Positions 1-9,869 are shown, numbered from the stretch's first letter. The stretch is DNA of 64,000 nt from an uncultured Xylophilus sp. (GCA_913776965.1 CAJYQL010000025.1:62001-126000); one strand, 5' to 3'. Program-made: numbers and translations. The notes: generated by a model not told the origin, from the letters alone.

Positions 1-1
1 C

Positions 2-904
2 GTGGTACTCACCATCGAGCGGCTGACCCGCGAGCTGTCGGACAACACCGAGCTCTACGAGATGAGCAAGGAAGAAGGCGACGAGGACGGCCTGCTCGCG
101 ATCGAGGCCGATGCGCAGAGCCTGGCCAAGGACATCGAGGCGCTCGAGTTCCGCCGCATGTTCAGCAACCCGGCCGACCCGATGAACGCCTTCCTGGACA
201 TCCAGGCCGGCGCCGGCGGCACCGAGGCCTGCGACTGGGCCAGCATGCTGCTGCGCCAGTACCTGAAGTACGCCGAGCGCAAGGGCTTCAAGACGCAGAT
301 CGAGGACGAGTCCCCCGGCGACACCGCCGGCATCAAGGGCGCGACGATCAAGATCGAGGGCGAATACGCCTTCGGCCTGCTGCGCACCGAGACCGGTGTG
401 CATCGGCTGGTCCGCAAGAGCCCGTTCGATTCTTCCGGCGGCCGGCACACCTCGTTCGCGAGCGTGTTCGTCTATCCCGAGATCGACGATTCGATCGAGA
501 TCGAGATCAATCCCTCGGACGTGCGCACCGACACCTTCCGCGCCTCGGGCGCCGGCGGCCAGCACATCAACAAGACCGATTCGGCAGTTCGGCTGACGCA
601 CATCCCGACCGGCATCGTGGTGCAGTGCCAGGACGGCCGCAGCCAGCACAGCAACCGCGACGTGGCCTGGAAGCGGCTGCGCTCGCGCCTCTACGACCAC
701 GAGATGCGCAAGCGCCAGGAAGAGCAGCAGAAGCTGGAGGACGCCAAGACCGACGTCGGCTGGGGCCACCAGATCCGCAGCTACGTGCTGGACAACAGCC
801 GCATCAAGGACCTGCGCACCGGTGTCGAGATCTCGGCCACCCAGAAGGTGCTCGACGGCGACCTCGACGCCTTCATCGAAGCCTCGCTCAAGCAGGGCGT
901 GTGA
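2..904 (+). CDS. prfB: Peptide chain release factor 2, 5' end cut by the window
   Basis: Recognises UGA and UAA stop codons and triggers peptide release on the ribosome. The 300 visible residues keep the SPF stop-recognition tripeptide (about residues 140-142) and the GGQ catalytic loop (about 185-187), followed by the typical Arg/His-rich stretch. Release factor 2 is about 365 residues, so some 65 N-terminal residues, including the position of the usual autoregulatory frameshift, lie before base 1; the GTG at base 2 is only the first in-frame codon seen. Assignment to RF2 rather than RF1 rests on SPF instead of PxT. Confidence 0.97.
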   Translation: MVLTIERLTRELSDNTELYEMSKEEGDEDGLLAIEADAQSLAKDIEALEFRRMFSNPADPMNAFLDIQAGAGGTEACDWASMLLRQYLKYAERKGFKTQIEDESPGDTAGIKGATIKIEGEYAFGLLRTETGVHRLVRKSPFDSSGGRHTSFASVFVYPEIDDSIEIEINPSDVRTDTFRASGAGGQHINKTDSAVRLTHIPTGIVVQCQDGRSQHSNRDVAWKRLRSRLYDHEMRKRQEEQQKLEDAKTDVGWGHQIRSYVLDNSRIKDLRTGVEISATQKVLDGDLDAFIEASLKQGV

Positions 905-988
905 ACTCGCGCCGCGCCCTCGTTTTTTCGATGGCGCAGCCTTCCTTTCGACTTTCTTCCCGTCCCCGGACATCCCAGGAGATTTCCC

Positions 989-3718
989 ATGCTGCGTGAA
1001 GGCCAGTCCCCGGCGATCCACCGCGCCGACTACACCGCCCCCGCGTTCTGGATCGATACCGTCGAGCTCTGCTTCGACCTCGATATCGCCAAGACCCGCG
1101 TGCTCAACAAGATGCGCCTGCGCCGCAACCCGGACGTGGCGCCGCAGGCGCTGCGGCTCGACGGCGAGGAACTGAACCTGGCACGGGTGCTGGTCAACGG
1201 CCAGGGCACCTCGTTCCGGATGGACCAGACCGAACGCGGCAGCCAGCTGGTGCTGGAGAACCTGCCCGAGGGCACGGACGCCTTCGACCTGGAGATCTTC
1301 ACCACCTGCTGCCCGGCGAAGAACACCAAGCTGATGGGCCTGTTCGTCAGCCAGGACACCTTCTTCACCCAGTGCGAAGCCGAGGGCTTCCGCCGCATCA
1401 CCTATTTCCTGGACCGGCCGGACGTGATGTCGATCTACACCGTCACGCTGCGGGCCGACAAGGAGCTCTACCCGGTGCTGCTGTCCAATGGCAACCTGGT
1501 CGAGGAAGGTCCGCTGCCGGACGGCCGCCACTTCGCAAAGTGGGAGGACCCGTTCAGGAAACCCGCCTACCTGTTCGCGCTGGTGGCCGGCAAGCTGGTG
1601 GCGCGCGAGCAGCGCATCCGGTCGCGCTCGGGCAAGGACCACCTGCTGCAGGTTTTCGTGCGCCGCGGCGACCTCGACAAGACCGAGCATGCGATGAACT
1701 CGCTGATCCACTCGATCGCCTGGGACGAGGCCCGCTTCGGCCTGCCGCTGGACCTGGACCGCTTCATGATCGTCGCCACCAGCGACTTCAACATGGGCGC
1801 GATGGAGAACAAGGGCCTCAACATCTTCAACACGAAGTACGTGCTGGCCAGCCCCGCCACCGCGACCGATGCCGATTTTGCGGGCGTCGAGTCGGTGATC
1901 GGCCACGAGTATTTCCACAACTGGACCGGCGACCGGGTCACCTGCCGCGACTGGTTCCAGCTGAGCCTGAAGGAAGGCCTGACCGTCTTCCGCGACCAGG
2001 AATTCAGCATGGACCTGTGCGCCGAGGCCTCGGCCCGCGCGGTCAAGCGCATCGAGGACGTGCGGGTGCTGCGCACCGCGCAGTTCCCCGAGGATGCGGG
2101 CCCGATGGCCCACCCGGTGCGGCCCGACAGCTACATCGAGATCAGCAACTTCTACACGGTCACGATCTACGAGAAGGGCTCCGAGGTCGTCCGCATGATG
2201 CAGACGCTGGTCGGCCGCGACGGCTTCGCCACGGGGATGACGCTCTACTTCGAGCGCCACGACGGCCAGGCAGTGACCTGCGACGATTTCGCGCAGGCGA
2301 TCGCCGATGCGAATGCGGATTCCGACCTGGCGCGCCTGCTGCCGCAGTTCAAGCGCTGGTACAGCCAGTCGGGCACGCCGCGCATCCGCGCCGACGGCCG
2401 CTACGACGCCGACGCCCGCACCTACACCCTGACGCTGTCGCAAAGCTGCCCGCCGACGCCGGGCCAGCCGACCAAAGAGCCGTTCGTGATCCCGGTGGCG
2501 CTGGGTCTCGTCTCGGAGGACGGCCAGGCGCTGCCGCTGCAGTACACGGTGCAGGGCGCTGGCGATGCCGCGCCCTCCTCCGCCCCGCTCTTCGTGCTGA
2601 CCAAGCCGCAGCAGACGCTGGTATTCGGCGGACTGGACGCCGCCCCGGTGCCGTCGCTGCTGCGCGGCTTCTCGGCGCCGGTGATCCTCGACTGCGACTA
2701 CACCGACGCCCAGCTGCTCGCCCTGCTGGCGCACGACACCGATCCGTTCAACCGCTGGGAAGCGGGCCAACGGCTCGCTCTGCGGCTCGCTATTAAAACA
2801 ATAGCTGGCAGCGCAGACGGGACGGGCGCAGACCCCGAAATTCCTTCCGATATTCTCGACGATGCCTTCATCGAGGCGATGCGCAGCGTGCTGCGCCATC
2901 CGCAACTCGACGCCGCCTTCAAGGACCTGGTGCTCACCCTGCCGTCGGAGGTGTACATCGCCGAGCAGCTCGACACCGTCGATCCGCAGCGCATCCACGC
3001 GGTGCGCGAGGCGATGCGCCAGCAGCTCGCGACCGCGCTGCAGCCCGACTGGGCCTGGGCCTGGGAGCAGCACGAGCACAACGGCGCGTATTCGCCGGAC
3101 CCGCTGTCGTCCGGCCGCCGGTCGCTCGCCGGCCTCGCGCTGGTCCACCTGTGCCTCGCCGCACGCGTATCGGGCGACACCGTCTGGCCGGGCAAGGCCT
3201 ACCAGCGCTTCAAGGATGCCGACAACATGACCGACCGGGCCAACGCCCTGTCGGCACTGGTGATCAGCGGCCACGCGCTGGCGCAACCGGCGCTGGAGCG
3301 CTTCTACGCGCTGTTCAAGGACGAGGCGCTGGTGCTGGACAAATGGTTCGCGATGCAGGCCGGCGCGCCCGACCGCGGCGGCGACATCCTGCCGCGGGTG
3401 CGCCAGCTGATGCAGCACCCCGACTTCAGCCTGAAGAACCCGAACCGGGCGCGCAGCGTGGCGTTCAGCTACTGCAATGCCAATCCGGCGGGCTTCCACC
3501 GCGCCGACGGCGCCGGCTACGCCTTCTGGGCCGAGAACACCCTGGCGCTCGACGCGATCAACCCGCAGGTCGCCTCGCGCCTGGCGCGGGCGCTCGACCG
3601 CTGGAAGAAGCTGGCCGAGCCCTACCGCAGCCAAGCCCGCGACGCGCTGGTTCGGGTGGCCGGCGCCAAGCTGAGCAACGACGTGCACGAGGTCATCTCG
3701 CGCGCGCTCGCCGACTGA
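989..3718 (+). CDS. pepN: Aminopeptidase N, M1 metallopeptidase
   Basis: Cytosolic zinc aminopeptidase that removes N-terminal residues from peptides. The 909-residue protein carries the GAMEN substrate-binding motif (residues 270-274) and the zinc site HEYFH (306-310) with the distal ligand E329 in the motif KEGLT. Length fits the gammaproteobacterial PepN type. A good AGGAG precedes the ATG. About 85 bases separate it from prfB and fbp follows 41 bases downstream on the same strand. An unusual stretch near residues 600-620 is encoded by a small palindrome (2789-2805), which appears to be an in-frame insertion. Confidence 0.96.
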   Translation: MLREGQSPAIHRADYTAPAFWIDTVELCFDLDIAKTRVLNKMRLRRNPDVAPQALRLDGEELNLARVLVNGQGTSFRMDQTERGSQLVLENLPEGTDAFDLEIFTTCCPAKNTKLMGLFVSQDTFFTQCEAEGFRRITYFLDRPDVMSIYTVTLRADKELYPVLLSNGNLVEEGPLPDGRHFAKWEDPFRKPAYLFALVAGKLVAREQRIRSRSGKDHLLQVFVRRGDLDKTEHAMNSLIHSIAWDEARFGLPLDLDRFMIVATSDFNMGAMENKGLNIFNTKYVLASPATATDADFAGVESVIGHEYFHNWTGDRVTCRDWFQLSLKEGLTVFRDQEFSMDLCAEASARAVKRIEDVRVLRTAQFPEDAGPMAHPVRPDSYIEISNFYTVTIYEKGSEVVRMMQTLVGRDGFATGMTLYFERHDGQAVTCDDFAQAIADANADSDLARLLPQFKRWYSQSGTPRIRADGRYDADARTYTLTLSQSCPPTPGQPTKEPFVIPVALGLVSEDGQALPLQYTVQGAGDAAPSSAPLFVLTKPQQTLVFGGLDAAPVPSLLRGFSAPVILDCDYTDAQLLALLAHDTDPFNRWEAGQRLALRLAIKTIAGSADGTGADPEIPSDILDDAFIEAMRSVLRHPQLDAAFKDLVLTLPSEVYIAEQLDTVDPQRIHAVREAMRQQLATALQPDWAWAWEQHEHNGAYSPDPLSSGRRSLAGLALVHLCLAARVSGDTVWPGKAYQRFKDADNMTDRANALSALVISGHALAQPALERFYALFKDEALVLDKWFAMQAGAPDRGGDILPRVRQLMQHPDFSLKNPNRARSVAFSYCNANPAGFHRADGAGYAFWAENTLALDAINPQVASRLARALDRWKKLAEPYRSQARDALVRVAGAKLSNDVHEVISRALAD
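2789..2805. repeat. 17-bp micro-palindrome inside pepN
   Basis: The sequence GCTATTAAAACAATAGC is a short stem-loop within the pepN reading frame and recurs with one changed base at 4876-4892 behind the tRNA. It keeps the frame open, adding the residues Ala-Ile-Lys-Thr-Ile-Ala. From memory, similar GCTATT...ATAGC palindromes are dispersed in Comamonadaceae genomes; that is not shown by this window alone. Confidence 0.6.
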
Positions 3719-3759
3719 ATCCCTTTCGCACCCTCCTCATCTTTCCACTCCAGTCCACC

Positions 3760-4767
3760 ATGGCACAGAAAGTCAGCCTGACCCGCTACCTCGTCGAGAA
3801 GCAGCGCACCGACGGCCACATCCCCGCGCAGCTGCGCCTGCTGCTCGAAGTCGTCGCGCGCGCCTGCAAGAGCATCAGCCAAGCCGTCAACAAGGGCGCG
3901 CTTGGCGGCGTGCTCGGCACCGCCGAGAGCGAAAACGTCCAGGGCGAAGTGCAGAAGAAGCTCGACATCATCTCCAACGAGGTGCTGATCGAGGCCAACG
4001 AATGGGGCGGTCACCTGGCCGCGATGGCGAGCGAGGAGATGGACAGCATCCACCTGGTGCCGAGCCGGTACCCGCAGGGCGAATACCTGCTGCTGTTCGA
4101 TCCGCTCGACGGCTCCAGCAACATCGACGTGAACGTCAGCATCGGCACCATCTTCAGCGTGCTGAAGAAGCCCGAAGAGCATCCGGGCGTGCAGGAGTCC
4201 GACTTCCTGCAGCCCGGCAGCAGGCAGGTCGCCGCCGGCTACTGCCTGTACGGCCCGCAGACCACACTGGTGCTGACCGTCGGCGACGGCGTCGCGATGT
4301 TCACGCTCGACCGCGAGCAGGGCAGCTTCGTGCTCACCCAGGAAGACGTGCAGATCCCGGCCGACACCAAGGAATTCGCGATCAACATGAGCAACATGCG
4401 GCACTGGGACGAGCCGGTGAAGCAGTACATCGGCGAATGCCTGCAGGGCAAGGACGGCCCGCGCGGCAAGGACTTCAACATGCGCTGGATCGCCAGCATG
4501 GTGGCCGATGTGCACCGCATCCTGACGCGCGGCGGCATCTTCCTCTACCCGTGGGACAAGCGCGAGCCCGAGAAGCCGGGCAAGCTGCGCCTGATGTACG
4601 AAGCCAACCCGATGGGCTGGCTGGTCGAACAGGCGGGCGGCGCCGCGACCGACGGCCGCCAGCGCATCCTCGACATCGAGCCGACCAAGCTCCACCAGCG
4701 CGTCGCGGTGGTGCTCGGCTCGAAGAACGAGGTCGAGCGCGTGACCTCCTACCATTCCGCGCTATAA
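3760..4767 (+). CDS. fbp: Fructose-1,6-bisphosphatase class 1
   Basis: Hydrolyses fructose 1,6-bisphosphate to fructose 6-phosphate in gluconeogenesis. The 335-residue product has the metal-binding [10 protein letters not shown] signature (Asp114, Asp117) and the C-terminal [10 protein letters not shown] segment of class 1 enzymes. The start is the ATG at 3760, the first that gives a family-typical N terminus ([11 protein letters not shown]); the reading frame is open upstream only because it runs antiparallel through pepN. The stop codon overlaps the likely tRNA promoter. Confidence 0.96.
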   Translation: MAQKVSLTRYLVEKQRTDGHIPAQLRLLLEVVARACKSISQAVNKGALGGVLGTAESENVQGEVQKKLDIISNEVLIEANEWGGHLAAMASEEMDSIHLVPSRYPQGEYLLLFDPLDGSSNIDVNVSIGTIFSVLKKPEEHPGVQESDFLQPGSRQVAAGYCLYGPQTTLVLTVGDGVAMFTLDREQGSFVLTQEDVQIPADTKEFAINMSNMRHWDEPVKQYIGECLQGKDGPRGKDFNMRWIASMVADVHRILTRGGIFLYPWDKREPEKPGKLRLMYEANPMGWLVEQAGGAATDGRQRILDIEPTKLHQRVAVVLGSKNEVERVTSYHSAL

Positions 4768-4768
4768 T
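4741..4768 (+). promoter_or_regulatory. Predicted promoter of tRNA-Thr
   Basis: A perfect TATAAT lies at 4763-4768, overlapping the fbp stop codon. A -35-like GTGACC sits 16 bases upstream at 4741-4746. The spacing puts the start of transcription just before the tRNA at 4781. Because it lies left of the attachment site it survives integration. Confidence 0.6.
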
Positions 4769-4780
4769 CATGGGCTTGAA

Positions 4781-4856
4781 GCCGGTGTAGCTCAGTCGGT
4801 AGAGCAGCTCATTCGTAATGAGAAGGTCGGGTGTTCGATTCATCTCTCCGGCACCA
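4781..4856 (+). tRNA. tRNA-Thr (CGT anticodon)
   Basis: A 76-base cloverleaf with seven-pair acceptor stem (GCCGGTG / the matching end before CCA), an anticodon arm with CGT at 4814-4816, T-arm with GTTCGATTC and an encoded CCA. The 3' part is the site of integration of the 56-kb element: bases 4809-4857 recur at 61430-61478. The gene remains intact after integration because the element's copy restores the 3' end. Confidence 0.97.
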
Positions 4857-4857
4857 A
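4809..4857 (+). other. attL: left attachment-site repeat
   Basis: These 49 bases, from the anticodon arm through CCA plus one base, are identical to 61430-61478. The exact duplication of a tRNA 3' end around a region carrying a tyrosine integrase is the classic signature of site-specific integration. Confidence 0.93.
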
Positions 4858-4867
4858 TAGATGCAAG

Positions 4868-4905
4868 GCCCTGATGCTATTAAAACGATAGCGTCAGGGC
4901 TTTTT
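4868..4905 (+). terminator. Element-supplied terminator behind tRNA-Thr
   Basis: A 13-pair stem (4868-4880 with 4888-4900, one G-T pair) is followed by five T. Its loop and inner stem consist of the micro-palindrome GCTATTAAAACGATAGC. The tRNA's original terminator was probably the strong hairpin now at 61486-61517, so the element seems to bring a replacement. Confidence 0.75.
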
Positions 4906-4914
4906 GCTTTGTAG

Positions 4915-4934
4915 AGGTAAGGCCAAGGTAAGGG
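4915..4934 (+). repeat. Left copy of a 20-bp terminal repeat, probable integrase arm site
   Basis: AGGTAAGGCCAAGGTAAGGG is repeated exactly at 61293-61312, 119 bases outside attR on the inner side. The repeat is itself two tandem AGGTAAGG units. Terminal direct repeats just inside the attachment core fit arm-type binding sites of a tyrosine integrase. Confidence 0.7.
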
Positions 4935-5263
4935 CCAGCGCTCAACACCCCCTCGGACCCATCTCAAGGATGCGGAGCCATCACCAAGGTGCGGGGTGAC
5001 GGCAGAATCGATCGTTTGGGATGTACACGACGCACCATCGACGATTAGCCAAATCGGTCAACTCTTCGTAAAATCAAGCGGTCGGATGTTCAGCATGGCC
5101 ACAAGCCCAGTCTGATCGCACATGGTGAGCGCAAGGCCACCCGCTACCTGGAAAAGCGTAACCCAGGGTCCATCAAGACTTCATTCAATCGCATCGGTAC
5201 CGGACGCCGTGCACCGCCAGCCCCAGAGGCATGGCGGAGCACATCTGAAACCGAAAGATCCGA
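4935..5263. other. Intergenic, no gene seen
   Basis: About 330 bases between the terminal repeat and the first gene. Open frames here are short and lack ribosome binding sites or recognisable protein character. I see no repeat, RNA gene or clear promoter. Confidence 0.5.
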
Positions 5264-5629
5264 ATGAAGTTCGCAATCGCAATCGCATCCCTCTGCTCGC
5301 TCGTCACCGTTGGCCAAGCCATCGCCCAGCAGCCTCCACTCACCTACACAGACCTCGTTCGTGAAGCCCGCAAGTACGAAAAGCTCGAAGGCGGCGAGCG
5401 CATCGTGTTGAACAAAGTCCTGTTCCACACAGTGAAGCTCGACCTGAAGCCGTTCGTCGGCGGCTCGAAGGACTACTACGTCAAGAAATCCGACGAAATC
5501 GGGTTCATCTGCCAGTCCACCTCCACCAACTTCAAGGGCGGCACCGTCATCGCTGAAGTGGTGAAGCATGAAGAAGGCGCGGAAGGCTCGCACTTCTACA
5601 CCTTGAAAAGCTGCGCCCTGGCAAAGTAA
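5264..5629 (+). CDS. Small secreted protein, unknown
   Basis: A 121-residue protein with a clear N-terminal signal peptide (hydrophobic core about residues 3-20, likely cleavage after Ala-Gln-Ala-Ile-Ala) and a mature part rich in Lys and beta-type residues with two Cys that could form a disulfide. I do not recognise the family. It lies 14 bases before the AAA+ ATPase gene and could be its first operon partner. The AGGGAGCC ribosome site of the ATPase lies in the gap. Confidence 0.7.
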   Translation: MKFAIAIASLCSLVTVGQAIAQQPPLTYTDLVREARKYEKLEGGERIVLNKVLFHTVKLDLKPFVGGSKDYYVKKSDEIGFICQSTSTNFKGGTVIAEVVKHEEGAEGSHFYTLKSCALAK

Positions 5630-5643
5630 GAGGGAGCCGCCCA

Positions 5644-7050
5644 ATGGTTCAACCCCAAAACCGGGCGGCTGCACGCGCTGCCCGAGAAAACGCCACCCAA
5701 GCCGACCCCTTCGGCCAGCTCGAGCAGGCCATCGCTCAGCACGAAGACGGAAGCCAGCTCGCGCTCGAATTCGATGGCGAAGAGCGTTACCTACCGCTTG
5801 TGCAAGACATCAAGCACAACATCATCAAGCAGCAGATCGAACACCTGCGCGTGTTCGCGGAGATGCGCGGCGAGAAGCTTCTCTTCGAGAACCTCTGCTG
5901 TGATCACTGTGGATCTACAGAAGTGATTCGCGAGCTTGAGGACAGTCACTGGTTCTGGGAGTGTCGCAACTGCGCGAAGCACGTCAGCGACACCAAAGCG
6001 ATTCAGCAAATGACGAGGCTTTTCGATGAGCTGCGCGCATTTTCGAGCAACCTCCCGAGCCAAGACTTCGACAATGGAATCGAGGTATTCAGCCTCGAAG
6101 ACATCAACGCTCTGACCGAAAACTTCCGCACCGTGAGCTCAGACGAGCACGCTTCAGCCCGCGTCAAGGCGACTCTGAAGCGCCTGATCGACATTGGAAA
6201 CATCCGACCTTACGTAGTGCCAAACCCTGCCTGGCGGGGGCAGCTCGATGAACTGCGCGAGCAGTTCCCAAACTTCATCAGCGCGATCGATGAAGTCCTG
6301 GAACCATCGTTCGCGATCGCCGCAGCAGGCGGTCGCTGCAGGCCGGCCCCCATGCTTCTGGTCGGAACGCCGGGGGTTGGTAAGAGCTACTTCAGCAGCC
6401 TCATCGCCGGCGTGCTCAAGACGCCGATGTTCAAAGTCGACCTCGCCAGCGCAACCGCTGGCAGCTCGCTCGACGGACTCGCCACGCACTGGTCGAACTC
6501 CTGCCCAGGGGAGGTTTTCAAAACGTTGGCGTTCGGCCGGTCCGGCGTTGTCGCAACAGCCTGTCCCGTCGCCTACCTCGACGAGATCGACAAAGTCGGC
6601 GAGGGCCACAAGTACGACCCCCTTGGCGCCCTCTACGGCCTGCTAGAGGTCCAAAGCGCCAAGACATTCGAAGATCAATCGCTTCCAGGCTTGAGGATCG
6701 ACGCCTCGCACATCCGCTGGATTGCGTGCGCGAACACCCTGGACACGATCCCGGCCCCAATCCGCAGTCGATTCCACATCGTGCACGTTCAAGCCCCCAC
6801 CGCTTCCGAAAACCAGCGCATGTTCGAGAAGATTTTCGCGAGCGTGGTCCACGACACCAGGCTCCACGACTTCGGGTCACAGATCTCGCGCGCGGTCATC
6901 AGCCACGCTGTCGAAAAGTTCAGCGCTCGCGAATTCAAGACGAGGTCGGCGATGGCCATCGGCAGGGCTCTGGCACGCAATCGGCAAGTCGTCGAGGCTG
7001 AAGATTTCGGGACTGCACCAGCACCAGTCCCACGAAAAATGGGCTTCTGA
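5644..7050 (+). CDS. Lon-like AAA+ ATPase with N-terminal zinc ribbon (module copy 1)
   Basis: The 468-residue protein has a four-Cys zinc ribbon (CDHC at 86-89, CRNC at 107-110), then one AAA+ domain with Walker A GTPGVGKS (241-248), Walker B YLDEID (311-316), the sensor-1 region ACANT and an arginine-finger region PIRSRF. The spacing between Walker B and sensor 1 resembles the ATPase domain of Lon protease, but the protein ends soon after the AAA+ lid with no serine-lysine protease domain. It is probably an ATP-driven remodeller of an unknown target. Two damaged paralogues lie at 26412-27288 and 30113-30484. A ribosome site GGGAG precedes the ATG. Confidence 0.88.
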   Translation: MVQPQNRAAARAARENATQADPFGQLEQAIAQHEDGSQLALEFDGEERYLPLVQDIKHNIIKQQIEHLRVFAEMRGEKLLFENLCCDHCGSTEVIRELEDSHWFWECRNCAKHVSDTKAIQQMTRLFDELRAFSSNLPSQDFDNGIEVFSLEDINALTENFRTVSSDEHASARVKATLKRLIDIGNIRPYVVPNPAWRGQLDELREQFPNFISAIDEVLEPSFAIAAAGGRCRPAPMLLVGTPGVGKSYFSSLIAGVLKTPMFKVDLASATAGSSLDGLATHWSNSCPGEVFKTLAFGRSGVVATACPVAYLDEIDKVGEGHKYDPLGALYGLLEVQSAKTFEDQSLPGLRIDASHIRWIACANTLDTIPAPIRSRFHIVHVQAPTASENQRMFEKIFASVVHDTRLHDFGSQISRAVISHAVEKFSAREFKTRSAMAIGRALARNRQVVEAEDFGTAPAPVPRKMGF

Positions 7051-7082
7051 AGCTCCAATTAAATTACCCAAAGAATACGGTT

Positions 7083-7094
7083 AAAGATACAATA
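7083..7094 (+). promoter_or_regulatory. AAAGATACAATA box before gene A, copy 1
   Basis: The box contains a good -10 hexamer TACAAT (7088-7093) and lies 28 bases before the gene A start. Exactly the same 12 bases precede the copy-2 gene A (27789) and the gene at 58569. No strong -35 is visible, so an activator may be needed. Confidence 0.65.
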
Positions 7095-7122
7095 GTTGCT
7101 CCCCGCCCAACTGGAGAAAGAC

Positions 7123-7338
7123 ATGCAAATGAACGTTGAACAAACCCTGCTCATCCGCATGTACGAATCTGGAATCCTTGACGCATTATCCGAATGCGAT
7201 CGCCGTCGCCGTGAAGCTGCGACAGCGGAAGTTAATGCCGAACTCGAGAAAGAATTCGGCCCCGCAAATCGCGTCATGGCTGATCCCGCAGACGCAATGA
7301 TTCGAATCCTTCGCCAGCCAAAGCGGTGGCTCAAGTGA
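7123..7338 (+). CDS. Module gene A, copy 1: small charged protein
   Basis: A 71-residue protein rich in Glu, Arg and Ala, likely helical, beginning MQMNVEQTLLIRMYESGI. It is about 87% identical to the product at 27829-28044. The start at 7123 is chosen because GGAG sits seven bases upstream and both copies align from there. I know no function. Its stop overlaps the GTG of gene B (GTGA), so the two are probably translated together. Confidence 0.75.
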   Translation: MQMNVEQTLLIRMYESGILDALSECDRRRREAATAEVNAELEKEFGPANRVMADPADAMIRILRQPKRWLK

Positions 7339-7547
7339 TCGAAGTCGAATTCATACCGGATTCGGACTTCTTCACTCCGATGCCGGGGAGAGCCGAAAAT
7401 GATTTCCCTGGGCGGTTTCGTGATTACTGCGACTCTCGTGGCCTGGACCCTGCAACAGCTGCGCTAGATGACGAAGTCGAGTATTCCCCGAAATTGGAAC
7501 GCGCAATTAAAGCGAGGCTGGCGCTTCGCAAACTACTGGAGAAGTGA
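7335..7547 (+). CDS. Module gene B, copy 1
   Basis: A 70-residue protein starting at GTG 7335 (VIEVEFIPDSDFF), nearly identical to 28041-28253. It overlaps gene A by four bases; the same coupling, with ATG instead of GTG, exists in copy 2, which settles the start. No known domain. The C terminus is Lys/Arg/Leu-rich. High conservation of both A and B between copies suggests they act together. Confidence 0.72.
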   Translation: MIEVEFIPDSDFFTPMPGRAENDFPGRFRDYCDSRGLDPATAALDDEVEYSPKLERAIKARLALRKLLEK

Positions 7548-7549
7548 AA

Positions 7550-7840
7550 ATGACGACCCCAAGTTTTGCCGAGCGCACCAAAATCAGCAGCATTTTGCGA
7601 GAGTTAATGCAGGGTGACGGTGTGCATGAGGAAGGTAAATCCGACCCCATGACTTCTTCCCTCGTCACCGATCTTCCTGGTAGGCCTGTCCCCGTCCTCC
7701 TTGAGGCGGATGAGAGATTCCTCCGCATCATCGAAGAGAGCGGCGCGTTCACCCTGGAGAAGTCGGCCGGGATGTACGGTGATGTGGTCCGTTTGCGCCC
7801 CAAGGAAACTCTGCAGGACTACCGCCGCCTGTTCGAGTGA
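7550..7840 (+). CDS. Module gene C, copy 1
   Basis: A 96-residue protein starting at ATG 7550, two bases after gene B, with AGAAGTGA as ribosome site inside the end of B. Unknown family; soluble, no signal peptide. The copy-2 counterpart at 28256 has lost one base and is broken, so this is the only intact C gene. A rho-independent terminator follows. Confidence 0.65.
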   Translation: MTTPSFAERTKISSILRELMQGDGVHEEGKSDPMTSSLVTDLPGRPVPVLLEADERFLRIIEESGAFTLEKSAGMYGDVVRLRPKETLQDYRRLFE

Positions 7841-7859
7841 CCCTCAGCCCACTCACTCA

Positions 7860-7886
7860 AGCGCCTCAAATCCGAGGTGCTTTTTG
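7860..7886 (+). terminator. Terminator behind gene C, copy 1
   Basis: Stem AGCGCCTC / GAGGTGCT with loop AAATCC and a run of five T. The equivalent hairpin lies at 28551-28577 in copy 2 with a perfect stem. Confidence 0.75.
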
Positions 7887-7920
7887 TTGCCTGGTGCACA
7901 TCGGACACCAGGTAGCGGCG

Positions 7921-8103
7921 GTGGTCAGGCTGCAGTTGACCATGCCAGTAGTTGAGCCTGAAAGCACGGGTAAACGCAATAAACAAAAGTGATCTGGTAA
8001 CTCTGGACTTGCTGTTTTGCACGATCTTTTCCGTCCTTATGCTGTTGTTAATGGTAACTTTTTCGGCGCCGCTTTTTCGGTGTTTATTCTGTCAATGCCT
8101 TAG
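7921..8103 (+). pseudogene. Module gene D, copy 1, interrupted by one stop
   Basis: Read from GTG 7921, this frame matches the 77-residue D product of copy 2 (28612-28845) but has TGA at 7990 where copy 2 has CGA, then stays open to TAG at 8101. Shared peptide segments include NSGLAVLH and PYAVVNGN. Substitutions between copies often fall on third codon positions. The same stretch contains the near-palindrome GTTAATGGTAAC twice (8047-8058, 8103-8114), so a regulatory role is an alternative reading. Confidence 0.45.
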
Positions 8104-8140
8104 TTAATGGTAACTTTCGGCGCTGTTAATTGAGGTGTTT

Positions 8141-8413
8141 ATGAGTGTCTCCGAACATACCAGCAACCTTGTAATCTGGCCCGGGACTTGGTGCGGCCGG
8201 GTAGTAGTTGCGTTGCATGAAGCGCGCGTCGATCCCGACCTGGGGATGCTCTGGCGGTGCCGATCCAAAGGCCAGCATGTGGACCTTCCCGAGCTCGCCC
8301 TCTTCGCCCTCGAACTCCACGGCACCGAAGACCCAGTCGCGCGCGAACTGCTCGACGACGCCGGAAAGCAGGCATGGGACGCCTGGCACACGCCGCCCGA
8401 CATCAACTTCTGA
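8141..8413 (+). CDS. Module gene E, copy 1
   Basis: A 90-residue acidic protein with a conserved C-terminal half (ARELLDD..KQAWDAWHTPP). Paralogues lie at 28832-29104 and 33955-34230. ATG 8141 follows TTGAGG. No recognised domain. It is the most widely retained member of the module, present and intact in all three copies. Confidence 0.72.
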   Translation: MSVSEHTSNLVIWPGTWCGRVVVALHEARVDPDLGMLWRCRSKGQHVDLPELALFALELHGTEDPVARELLDDAGKQAWDAWHTPPDINF

Positions 8414-8615
8414 CCCAAAGAAAAGGAGATACAGGGCTCTTTTTTGCTTGCCGCCAGCTGAGCTGGCTCCAGCTTAGTCAGCGCCATTTCAATCGATTGC
8501 GCATTTACTTCTAAACGGTGATTATCGCAATCGTGATTAATGGTCTATTTTTACGCTTAGTTTTCTGGCGCTGGGAAAATAAGGCACCGAAAATACACTG
8601 TAGTCCGTTTCATCC
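8414..8615. other. Intergenic with a small hairpin
   Basis: GCCAGC-tga-GCTGGC forms a six-pair stem near 8451-8468, possibly a weak terminator for gene E. Nothing else is recognisable. Confidence 0.35.
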
Positions 8616-8780
8616 TCATCGAGGAGACGCCAACGTATTTTTTCCATCGAATGCAGAGGCTCCGCGGCCGATCGACATCGCGCAACCAAGATTACCGCCA
8701 ATGATTGGAAGCAATTACGGGCCGATTTTAGCGACGCCCGTTGGAATGTGCACGAGAGTCGCGATGAGGGGCGTGCGATC
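8616..8780 (-). pseudogene. Decayed gene fragment, copy of 29418-29661
   Basis: Read on the minus strand, this encodes peptide segments such as LVHIPTGVAKIGP and MSIGRGASAFDG that match the fragment at 29418-29661. Here a CAA has become TAA and several bases are lost before the end. Differences that are silent in this frame show it was once coding. Function unknown. Confidence 0.5.
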
Positions 8781-8785
8781 CTCAT

Positions 8786-9649
8786 TTAGCTAAAATCGAG
8801 CTTCGTGAATTTCGGAGAGAAGTGCGCTGCGTGCATGTTCGTGGCCACTCTCTGTGTGCCAACTTCATCATTGAACGACCACACGAATTGGACAAAGTCA
8901 TCTCCTAATTCAAAGCCGATGCCAGCCATTGCTGCTGTACCGTATTGACTTCCGTCGATGAATTGCCAGCCACGCAATCCACCAGAGATCGCTTCGTTTC
9001 CGGCCAGGAAGCCCACGAAGAAACTGTCCCATACGGTCCCCTCGGTTTTCGAGCGCGAATCGAGTAATGCCTTTCCAAAATCCCGACTGCAGCTTCTTCA
9101 AGAACTTCGGCATTACTCCAACAGCAATTGACCCGAGCATCAAAGAGATGTTCTGCCATGCTGGCCGTCCGCAACGAAGCATCGTTAAATTCAGGATGAT
9201 GAAGCGGGCCTGGTGTTCGCGTCCCCTTTCACCGCGTCGTAGTTCACTACGCTGGTGAGCCCTTCTTTGCGATTCATGTAGCCCAGGCCGACTGCGTTCA
9301 GTGGATCCAGGTCGTTGCTCACGACCGCTGATTTGAAGCCGCGAATGACTTTCATCGAATCTGAACCACCCCGCTGCCGCCACCAGTTGGGCCAACGCAG
9401 CTGCAGCGTGCCCTTGACCGCCGGCTTCCGCACTTCCTTCTCGGGCGCCTTGTGCGGCACCAGCACGCGGGCCGGTGCATTCACATCGTGGCCATCCGTC
9501 GCAGTGAGCTTCACGAACTGCATGCCCGCCTCTCCCCAGGCGGAACCACCGAACGTGTCGACGCCAAAAGGTGGATCGGTCCAACCGTACCCGCGTGCTG
9601 TCTTAACAGAGATCTGCTCGGTTGCTGCGCTGGGCGGCAGGCCGGTCAA
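8786..9649 (-). pseudogene. Frameshifted large gene of unknown family
   Basis: Three overlapping minus-strand frames carry protein-like sequence in succession: a first part of about 152 residues ending at 9191, a middle part around 9080-9180 (segment NAEVLEEAAVGILE) and a last part ending at 8786 (segments GTVWDSFFVGFLAGN and DFVQFVWSFNDEVG). They join plausibly by single-base shifts, so this is best read as one decaying gene, perhaps continuing into 8616-8780. I do not recognise the family. Confidence 0.45.
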
Positions 9650-9869
9650 CCGCCAGAAGGGGACGCTCAGCGCATCGGGCCAAACGTCTGCTTCAGACTG
9701 ACTGCAGTCGGTCGACCTGGCCCGATCAATGTCGGCGCTTGCACAAAGCAGACGACTGCGTCTTTCGCCGCCGAGCGCCCTCTCTTACCCCGAGGCCGAC
9801 CATGACGGGGTGCAACCGTACATCAAGCTACTCGGCTTGCGTCTTTCCTCGCGCGCCGCGGAAGTCGGA

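Noticed and set aside
3622..4755. 377-codon minus-strand open frame over fbp
   Set aside because: Antisense shadow of a GC-rich gene with His/Ala/Asp-rich composition and no family pattern.
3151..4767. 538-codon open frame extending fbp into pepN
   Set aside because: The part before 3760 lies antiphase inside pepN and has arginine/proline-rich shadow composition; the family start is at 3760.
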